Source: Savagea sp.
GTDB lineage: Bacteria > Bacillota > Bacilli > Bacillales_A > Planococcaceae
Direction of reading: 5' to 3'
Assembly (NCBI GenBank): GCA_030152585.1
Contig: JASLJC010000100.1
Location: 1 to 64,000 of the forward strand
DNA: 64,000 bases
Shown: piece after piece, positions 58,552 through 64,000 of the stretch
Layout: every line of letters begins with the position of its first letter
How positions within the stretch are numbered: position 1 is the stretch's first letter
The notes under the pieces: model-generated
The model's input: only the letters and a program-made list of their open reading frames with translations
Database searches by the model: none
What the model was told of the DNA's origin: nothing
Translations under genes and position numbers: made by a program

Positions 58552-59382
58552 CTAACGTTGATTTCGTTTGATCATTCGTTGTAAATATTGAATGTATAAC
58601 GGCATTTCGTCTTCTTCGATTAATTCAAATTGTACGGGTTGTTCACTTAATGTTTGTGCGAGTTGTTGCGTTCGGAATACGACGTCTTGGACGGTTAAAT
58701 TCGGATCAATGAGTTCGCTTAACGTTGCCATCACATCAGGTTGAATGTCTGGGTAATTGACTTTCGTCTGTTGACCTTGAATACCTAGTGCGTACATATC
58801 GCGAATGAAAGCCGCACGTTTTGCCCCACTTCCTTCAATCGCTAAATAAACTTGAACGGCTACTCCTCGACGTAATCTCCGTTGAGAAATACCGGCAAAT
58901 TTTTTGCCATCGATACTTAAATCGTAGTCTCCCGGACAATACGACCCGACAATTTCGCGTGCGACGATATCGCGCGCACGTTCGGGAAAAAGTAATCGCA
59001 CGAATGAAAGCATCGCTTCGAAGCCTTCTTGAATTTGAATAGCTCCTTCTTCTTCTGAAAAAATGAGCGAAATGTTTAACACGCCTTCATCTAAAGCGAC
59101 AGCTAAGCCGCCCGAATTCCGAACGATCGGTGCGTATTCTTTCGATTCGATAAACTGAAGTGCTTCTTGAAAATGAGGCATTCGCCGATCTTGAATTCCT
59201 AAAATGACGGCACGCTCGTGTACCCACGTTCGAATTGTCGGTGCTGATCGTTTTTCTCCGACGAGATGACAAAGCGTATCGTCCATCGCGAACGACTCGA
59301 TCGGATTTTTCGTTCGGGCGATGAGGGATTCATCTACAAATCGCCAAACCGGTTGGTGTAAAATATCGTTAAAACGTGTCAT
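58552..59382 (-). CDS. lipL: octanoyl-[GcvH]:protein N-octanoyltransferase
   Basis: 276 residues, lipoate ligase-like fold. The catalytic Cys lies in SYCPGDYDLSIDGKKFAGISQRR, the hallmark of LipL. It transfers octanoyl from GcvH to the E2 subunits of dehydrogenases, after which LipA adds sulphur. ATG 59382 follows ATGGAGTTT; the longer frame has an atypical hydrophobic start. Confidence 0.9.
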   Translation of the reverse strand: MTRFNDILHQPVWRFVDESLIARTKNPIESFAMDDTLCHLVGEKRSAPTIRTWVHERAVILGIQDRRMPHFQEALQFIESKEYAPIVRNSGGLAVALDEGVLNISLIFSEEEGAIQIQEGFEAMLSFVRLLFPERARDIVAREIVGSYCPGDYDLSIDGKKFAGISQRRLRRGVAVQVYLAIEGSGAKRAAFIRDMYALGIQGQQTKVNYPDIQPDVMATLSELIDPNLTVQDVVFRTQQLAQTLSEQPVQFELIEEDEMPLYIQYLQRMIKRNQR

Positions 59383-59534
59383 ATGTATAAACTCCATTCG
59401 TTTTCTTTCATCATAACGTAAAAAAGAAAGGGCGAAAAGCGACGAGTCCGAGATAATCATATTCACCGATTTTTTCGATAGATTGTGCTACACTACAAGT
59501 AGATAAAATATACATAAGAAGGAGATTGAGTGAA

Positions 59535-60338
59535 GTGAACGAAGCGAAAAAACAACAATTGCAAGAAAACGCATCTCGCGCCAACATTGCAGCATCGACA
59601 TTAGACGGATGGTATATGCTCCACGATTTACGTACGATGGATTGGGCGTCATGGCGTCGTGTGCCAGAAGAAGATCGTCTCGAAATGACGAAACAATTCG
59701 TCGCTTTTTTAGATCGATTACAAGAAGCAGACGATGCACGTACAGGAGGTCACGCTTTTTATACGATCGTCGGTCAAAAAGCAGACTTCATGCTCGTAAC
59801 ATTACGTCCGACGATGGATGAGATTCAACAATTAGAAGCGGAATTGAACAAATTACCGATTGCTGATTTCTTCCTCCCATCTTACTCATACGTATCGGTC
59901 GTTGAGTTATCGAACTACTTAGCTGGTAAAGACGCAGCGGAACAAGAAGATCCATATGCCAACCCTTACGTACAAGGACGTCTCTACCCGGAGATTCAAC
60001 GTCGTCCGTACATTTGCTTCTACCCGATGGATAAAAAACGTGAAGGCGACGACAACTGGTACATGCTCGATATGGAAACACGTCGTGAATTAATGTATAG
60101 TCACGGCTTAATCGGACGTAGCTACGCAGGCAAAGTAAAACAAATCATTTCAGGGTCTGTCGGCTTTGATGATTACGAGTGGGGCGTAACATTGTTTGCA
60201 GATGACGTACTCCAGTTCAAAAAATTAATTTACGAAATGCGCTTTGACGAAGTTAGTGCACGTTACGGTGTTTTCGGTTCATTTTTCGTCGGAACGATTT
60301 TACAAGGAATCGACCGTCAAACATTTTTCGATTTATAA
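59535..60338 (+). CDS. hemQ: coproheme decarboxylase (HemQ/ChdC)
   Basis: 267 residues, chlorite-dismutase-like fold. Final step of the coproporphyrin-dependent heme pathway in Gram-positives. Conserved catalytic Tyr region [17 protein letters not shown], proximal His segment [13 protein letters not shown], and [16 protein letters not shown] 59535 has GGAG 10 bases before it and is preferred to TTG 59526. Divergent from lipL. Confidence 0.95.
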   Translation: MNEAKKQQLQENASRANIAASTLDGWYMLHDLRTMDWASWRRVPEEDRLEMTKQFVAFLDRLQEADDARTGGHAFYTIVGQKADFMLVTLRPTMDEIQQLEAELNKLPIADFFLPSYSYVSVVELSNYLAGKDAAEQEDPYANPYVQGRLYPEIQRRPYICFYPMDKKREGDDNWYMLDMETRRELMYSHGLIGRSYAGKVKQIISGSVGFDDYEWGVTLFADDVLQFKKLIYEMRFDEVSARYGVFGSFFVGTILQGIDRQTFFDL

Positions 60339-60342
60339 AAAG

Positions 60343-60379
60343 AAGTGTCGGACTCCTACGAGTACCGGCACTTTTTTTA
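60343..60379 (+). terminator. hemQ terminator
   Basis: AGTGTCGG-ACTC / GAGT-ACCGGCACT and seven T. Confidence 0.85.
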
Positions 60380-60386
60380 TCGTAAC

Positions 60387-60421
60387 AAAAAAGGCTGGAG
60401 TGATGTCACTCGAGCCTTTTC
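60387..60421 (-). terminator. ywdK terminator
   Basis: Minus-strand AAAGGCTCGAGTGA / TCACTCCAGCCTTT followed by TTTT. Confidence 0.82.
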
Positions 60422-60435
60422 GTATGTAGTTTTCG

Positions 60436-60816
60436 TTATCCTTTTATGACCGCGATAATGAAAACGATCCAACCTGCTAGGAATAAGACGCCGCCGAGCG
60501 GTGTAATCAAGCCAAACTTCCCGAGTCCGCCTCCTGCAAGTACAGTAACGTATAAACTTCCCGCAAATGCGACAATTCCTGCGAAAAATAAATAACCCGC
60601 CCAGTTCATCAGCGTCGACCCATTAAAAAATGAAGAACTCATTAAAATACCGACGACTAAAAGGGCTAACGCATGATACATATGATATTGAACGGCGGTT
60701 TCCCATACAGGTAAAAAGCGATCTTCGACTTTGCCTTGTAGTCCGTGGGCACCGAATGCGCCGAGCGCAACCGCAATGAACGCATTCACCGCACCGACAA
60801 TTAAATGAAATGACAT
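60436..60816 (-). CDS. ywdK: DUF423-family membrane protein
   Basis: 126 residues, four TMs. The beginning VGAVNAFIAVALGAFGAHGL and the later FGLITPLGG are family hallmarks. Function unknown. Last gene of the conserved yw block. Confidence 0.92.
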   Translation of the reverse strand: MSFHLIVGAVNAFIAVALGAFGAHGLQGKVEDRFLPVWETAVQYHMYHALALLVVGILMSSSFFNGSTLMNWAGYLFFAGIVAFAGSLYVTVLAGGGLGKFGLITPLGGVLFLAGWIVFIIAVIKG

Positions 60817-60893
60817 ACATGAACACTCCTTTAAACAAGATGGTCTTATTATATCATAGCGAGTGTCATCTACTACTTTGAAGCTTTTTATTT

Positions 60894-61226
60894 TTAAACG
60901 ACGTCATCGAAACAATACAACGGAAATCCGTATTTCTTAAGATGGTCTTTTGATAACTGTTCAATCTCAAAATATTGTGAAAATGGAATCCATTCCCGTA
61001 CTTCTTCTACTAACGTCGTTGGAGAAGAACAGACAGGACAATATTTTTCGTTTTCAACGATGAAATTCGGTTTGTACGGATCTTCATCAGGTGAATGTAA
61101 TGAACGTTGTTTCGGAGACATGACTGCCCAAGCGGTACATTCATGCAGTATACGTTCACCACAACTTTCGCAAAAAACGTGCGATTGACTTTGAACCGTT
61201 TTGCAATGTTGACAAACGTGAATCAT
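60894..61226 (-). CDS. zinc-ribbon protein, second of a tandem pair
   Basis: 110 residues, function not recognised. Three CxxC knuckles (CQHC at 5, CESC near 19, CPVC near 68) and a lone Cys in HECTAW. Shares with its neighbour the order CxxCK, FC-x2-CGER, EC-x2-W, then CPVC. Start overlaps the stop of the upstream copy (ATGA), so the two are translated together. No DNA- or RNA-binding domain is apparent. Confidence 0.7.
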   Translation of the reverse strand: MIHVCQHCKTVQSQSHVFCESCGERILHECTAWAVMSPKQRSLHSPDEDPYKPNFIVENEKYCPVCSSPTTLVEEVREWIPFSQYFEIEQLSKDHLKKYGFPLYCFDDVV

Positions 61227-61600
61227 AATTGAACACCACCGTTCTTCATCGCTTCACTTTGCCGCTGAACGACAGAAAAAGGAGGTGCTTTAATAACATC
61301 AGCTTCTACAGATGCGAGGTAAGTTTTATGTGCTTCCGTTATACCACCACAAACCGGACAAAATTTAAAATGAAAAGGAACGACAAAAGCTTTAGCATCC
61401 ATGTTGATATCTTCTTTTAGAACGTGTTCATATCGTTCGCCTTCACTTAGAAGACGCCAATTTGAGCATTCGTTCAATTTTCGTTCACCGCAAAATGGAC
61501 AAAAAACAGTAAGTTTTTGAGTCATCTTTTTACAACTTGAACAAAAGAATGAGGATACATCATCTGAAACTTTCCAATCATCTACAAAATTTAAATCCAT
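61223..61600 (-). CDS. zinc-ribbon protein, first of a tandem pair
   Basis: 125 residues. The same cysteine layout as its neighbour (CSSC, CPFCGER, ECSNW, CPVCGG), with a divergent N-terminal extension and tail. It starts at ATG 61600 after AAAGGAGTAG. Codon use is less biased than in the housekeeping genes. Function unknown. Confidence 0.7.
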   Translation of the reverse strand: MDLNFVDDWKVSDDVSSFFCSSCKKMTQKLTVFCPFCGERKLNECSNWRLLSEGERYEHVLKEDINMDAKAFVVPFHFKFCPVCGGITEAHKTYLASVEADVIKAPPFSVVQRQSEAMKNGGVQL

Positions 61601-61941
61601 TGTAGAATCTACTCCTTTCGTGAAATATGCATCTTTTATTGATGCAATAACATAATAAAATGGCTCAAATCAAATGTAAATACTTTAAAGTAAGTTTAAA
61701 AAATTCCGCTTGAAAATTAAAAAACGCCTGTTATAACTACTGAAAATTTAATTTTCATACTAGTGTTTGAGTGTCGTTTTGTTAAAATGGAAGTCATGTT
61801 TAGTTATATAGAATCAAGCTACTATAAAATAGAAAATTTGGTTCCTATTCGACTCGTATTAGAAGGTCGAACAATTAGGAAACTATATTTTAGTTTTGTT
61901 TGTGCTGTGATTCTGTCTTGTAATTGAAAGGAGAGTTGAAA
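61601..61941. other. AT-rich gap with promoter candidate
   Basis: 341 bp without a gene. Contains a small inverted repeat TGAAAAT-TTA-ATTTTCA near 61741 and a promoter-like pair TTAGTT (61800-61805) and TATAAA (61823-61828) 17 bp apart, pointing to the membrane protein gene. Base composition falls sharply compared with the core genome, which marks the start of an acquired segment. Confidence 0.5.
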
Positions 61942-62487
61942 TTGGATAAATTCATGATTGTAGATAGGTTAATAAGTCTTCTTATTAAACGTGAAAATAG
62001 AGCTTTAATTTCATTAGTTATTGTAGCTTTATTTCTTGTTACTTTTTCTTTTTTCCTTCTTAATTTTTTACCTGAGAGGATTTTAATCAGAATAAAGCTA
62101 TTAAGTTTTTTAGAAAGCTGGAGTTATGTGATTTTAATTTTCTTATTTTTATTACTTTTTCTATTAATTGTTTTGATTTTAGATTTTTTACATAGGAATC
62201 TGAAAAGTAAAAGAGAGAGAAATCGATATCAAGAACGACAAAGTCAATTATTTAATGATTCATATGCATATGAAATCTTATTTGAATTGTATAGGTTTCA
62301 TCCAGAACCTGTGCTATTGCCTTATCATAATCAAAAAGTTAGATTATTGACTCAGTATGGATTGATAGCGCGGTTGTCAGATCGAACTTTCGTTAGTCCT
62401 GATAAAATACATAATCCTGAGTTTCCATATGTATTGCAACCTATAGCAGAAGAACGATTGAGAGAGAGTAGAAAGCATAAAGCATAA
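61942..62487 (+). CDS. SieB-like two-TM membrane protein
   Basis: 181 residues. Two long hydrophobic segments near the N terminus (about 23-45 and 61-86), a basic linker, and a small cytoplasmic domain (YEILFELYRFHPEPV...VRLLTQYGLIARLSDRTF...YVLQPIAEERL). Layout fits the superinfection-exclusion B family found next to defence genes; identity is low confidence. TTG 61942 has GGAGAG six bases upstream. Very AT-rich codon use, like the methyltransferase gene. Confidence 0.6.
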   Translation: MDKFMIVDRLISLLIKRENRALISLVIVALFLVTFSFFLLNFLPERILIRIKLLSFLESWSYVILIFLFLLLFLLIVLILDFLHRNLKSKRERNRYQERQSQLFNDSYAYEILFELYRFHPEPVLLPYHNQKVRLLTQYGLIARLSDRTFVSPDKIHNPEFPYVLQPIAEERLRESRKHKA

Positions 62488-62621
62488 AGCGTACTTGTTG
62501 ATAAGGCAAACGGTTATGTTGAAAAGAATGACAATTTAATGACAGCTGCTTCGGAACGGTTGCCGCAAATTAGACATATGTTGTAATATATGAAGTACAA
62601 TAGATTGAGGTGTATGAATTC

Positions 62622-63605
62622 ATGTATACAGTAGCAGGATTATTTGGCGGCGTCGGAGGTATAGAATTAGGGTTTCAACAAGCAGGTTTTAGTGTTGTTT
62701 GGGCAAATGAAGTAGATTCAAAAGCAGCTGAAACATATCGAGCAAATCATAAGCATGAGTTGGTTGAAGGAGATATTCATGATTTAAAGCCGGAAGATTT
62801 ACCAGAAGTAGATGTAGTGACAGCAGGTTTTCCTTGTCAGGCATTTTCTATCGCAGGTTATCGAAAAGGTTTTGAAGATGATCGTGGAAACTTGTTTTTT
62901 GAAGTACTTCGTTTAATTCGAGATCGAAAGCCAAGGGTATTGTTTTTAGAAAATGTAAAAAACTTAGTAGGACATGATAAAGGAAATACTTACACAGTAA
63001 TTATGGAAGCATTAGATGCTCATGGTTATTATGTAAAAGATCGTGTCTTAAACGGTTCGCAATTTGGAGATGTTCCTCAAAATAGAGAGCGTATTTATAT
63101 TGTAGCCTTTCAAGATAAAAAGGACTGGGAAGCGTTTGAGTTTCCAGAGCCTGTTGAATTGAAGACGAAGTTAGAAGACGTGATTGATTTTAAAAGTAAG
63201 AAAGATGATAAATATTATTACACGCCAGAAAAAAATAAATTTTATGATGAACTTGAAAAAAACATTACAAGTCAAAATACAGTGTATCAGTGGCGTCGTA
63301 AATATGTCCGTGAAAATAAATCAGGCGTTTGTCCGACCTTAACAGCGAATATGGGAACTGGGGGTCATAATGTTCCACTTATTTTAGCCAATCATGGCAT
63401 TCGAAAATTAACGCCGAAGGAATGTTTTAATTTGCAAGGATTCCCAGAAGATTTTGTAATGCCAGAAGGAATGGCTGATTCTCATTTATATAAACAAGCC
63501 GGAAATTCCGTTGTTGTGTCTGTTGTGAGAAGCATTGCAGAAAAAATTAAAATAGCACTAGATAAAAATGAGACACCTGTTAAACAACTCTCATTTTTTG
63601 AATAG
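62622..63605 (+). CDS. DNA cytosine-5 methyltransferase
   Basis: 327 residues. Motif I AGLFGGVGGIELGF, motif IV GFPCQAFS with catalytic Cys, motif VI ENVKN, motif VIII QNRERIYIVAF, a short target recognition region (CPTLTANMGTGGHNVPLI), motif IX-X KQAGNSVVVSVV. ATG 62622 is taken, with GAGGTG upstream. AT-rich. The target site is not predictable by eye. A convergent gene at the window edge may be its restriction partner. Confidence 0.93.
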   Translation: MYTVAGLFGGVGGIELGFQQAGFSVVWANEVDSKAAETYRANHKHELVEGDIHDLKPEDLPEVDVVTAGFPCQAFSIAGYRKGFEDDRGNLFFEVLRLIRDRKPRVLFLENVKNLVGHDKGNTYTVIMEALDAHGYYVKDRVLNGSQFGDVPQNRERIYIVAFQDKKDWEAFEFPEPVELKTKLEDVIDFKSKKDDKYYYTPEKNKFYDELEKNITSQNTVYQWRRKYVRENKSGVCPTLTANMGTGGHNVPLILANHGIRKLTPKECFNLQGFPEDFVMPEGMADSHLYKQAGNSVVVSVVRSIAEKIKIALDKNETPVKQLSFFE

Positions 63606-63607
63606 AT

Positions 63608-63636
63608 AAAACCACTCATTTTACTGAGTGGTTTTA
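63608..63636. terminator. bidirectional terminator
   Basis: AAAACCACTCA / TGAGTGGTTTT with loop TTTTAC between convergent genes. Confidence 0.87.
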
Positions 63637-63649
63637 TATTTTGTACACC

Positions 63650-64000
63650 TTAAAATAAATCAGGTCGTAAATTAGGAATTTTATTCTCTGTCATAATGTC
63701 TTGTAATTGAATTTTCCACTGTTCAAAAGCAAATCGTGTTCCCAAGTCAATTTTAAAGTTGTTATTATCTATTTTTTCAATACGGAAAGAATCTATTCCA
63801 AGTTCTTTTAAGTGATTCATTGTTAATAATTCATAGGCTTCTAGTCCAAAAACATCATGTAAAATCCATTTTCCTAATACACTTTGTGGGTTCGTTTGCA
63901 AGCTCTTTCCATTTTGTTGGGTAATACGTGCAGGGATTTTTTCTCCACTCGGTAAATGTAAATTGAAACTTTCAGCAGTACTTAACTCCTCAGGATTTAA
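63650..64000 (-). CDS. C-terminal part of a putative restriction endonuclease (runs off the window)
   Basis: The frame is open from its stop near 63650 to the window edge, giving at least 117 residues. It has LHLPSGEKIPARI, then VLGKWILHDVFGLEAYELLT and FRIEKIDNNNFKIDLG. No nuclease motif is visible in this part. The restriction role is inferred from convergence with a C5 methyltransferase 45 bp away and shared AT-rich composition. Confidence 0.5.
   Translation of the reverse strand, partial: LNPEELSTAESFNLHLPSGEKIPARITQQNGKSLQTNPQSVLGKWILHDVFGLEAYELLTMNHLKELGIDSFRIEKIDNNNFKIDLGTRFAFEQWKIQLQDIMTENKIPNLRPDLF

Overview
The window looks like an origin-proximal stretch of a low-to-moderate G+C member of the Bacillales (Bacillaceae or Planococcaceae type). 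The order 23S-5S rRNA, guaB, dacA-like, pdxS, serS, tadA, SRP RNA, dnaX, yaaK, recR, yaaL follows the Bacillus subtilis rrnO to yaaL region. The block rpoE, pyrG, argS, ywiB, ywhD, ywhB, ywfO, lipL, hemQ, ywdK matches the B. subtilis 'yw' region on the other side of the origin. SRP RNA is the long Gram-positive form, and a serine T-box and bacillithiol genes are present. Sporulation genes that sit here in Bacillus (bofA after yaaL, yaaH near serS) are absent. I cannot name a genus.

Layout: 0-0.3 kb, end of an rRNA operon. 0.4-9 kb, guaB, a DacA homologue with no catalytic motifs left, pdxR/pdxS without pdxT, D-amino-acid transaminase, Nudix, T-box-serS. 9-16 kb, a sortase-anchored G5 protein, tadA, aspartokinase facing hom-thrC-thrB, tRNA-Ser. 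16-19.4 kb, SRP RNA and dnaX-yaaK-recR-yaaL. 19.4-23.7 kb, an HssRS-like two-component system with an MMPL pump behind a putative HssR direct repeat. 24-39.6 kb, metabolism, transport and stress genes: iron alcohol dehydrogenase, orphan ECF sigma, CPA1 antiporter, FMN reductase, two YczE paralogues, AI-2E and MATE permeases, CsbD under a SigB-like promoter, threonine degradation (tdh, kbl), a HEPN-like/CBS protein, EamA transporter, AlaX-L. 39.6-48.1 kb, hrtBA-like exporter with a -1 frameshift, bshB2-yojF, ung cluster, cobalamin uptake operon with PduO. 48.1-60.8 kb, the rpoE-pyrG-argS-hemQ block. 60.9-64 kb, an AT-rich accessory segment with paired zinc-ribbon proteins, a SieB-like membrane protein, a C5 DNA methyltransferase and the end of a convergent gene that may be its restriction partner.

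The most notable observations are enzymes that look intact overall but lack key residues or partners. PyrG has Gly381 where the amidotransferase Cys nucleophile should be. The DacA homologue has lost SxxK, SxN and KTG. PdxS lacks its usual adjacent glutaminase PdxT. The HrtA-like ATPase needs a -1 shift at an A AAA AAG heptamer to recover its H-loop. Other leads are the HssR-type repeat before the MMPL pump, a HEPN-like RNxxxH motif fused to CBS domains, and a pair of perfect inverted DnaA boxes.

Start codons were moved from the longest open frame where a ribosome binding site, a promoter or family alignment demanded it. All calls rest on reading the sequence and remembered family features; no search was run.
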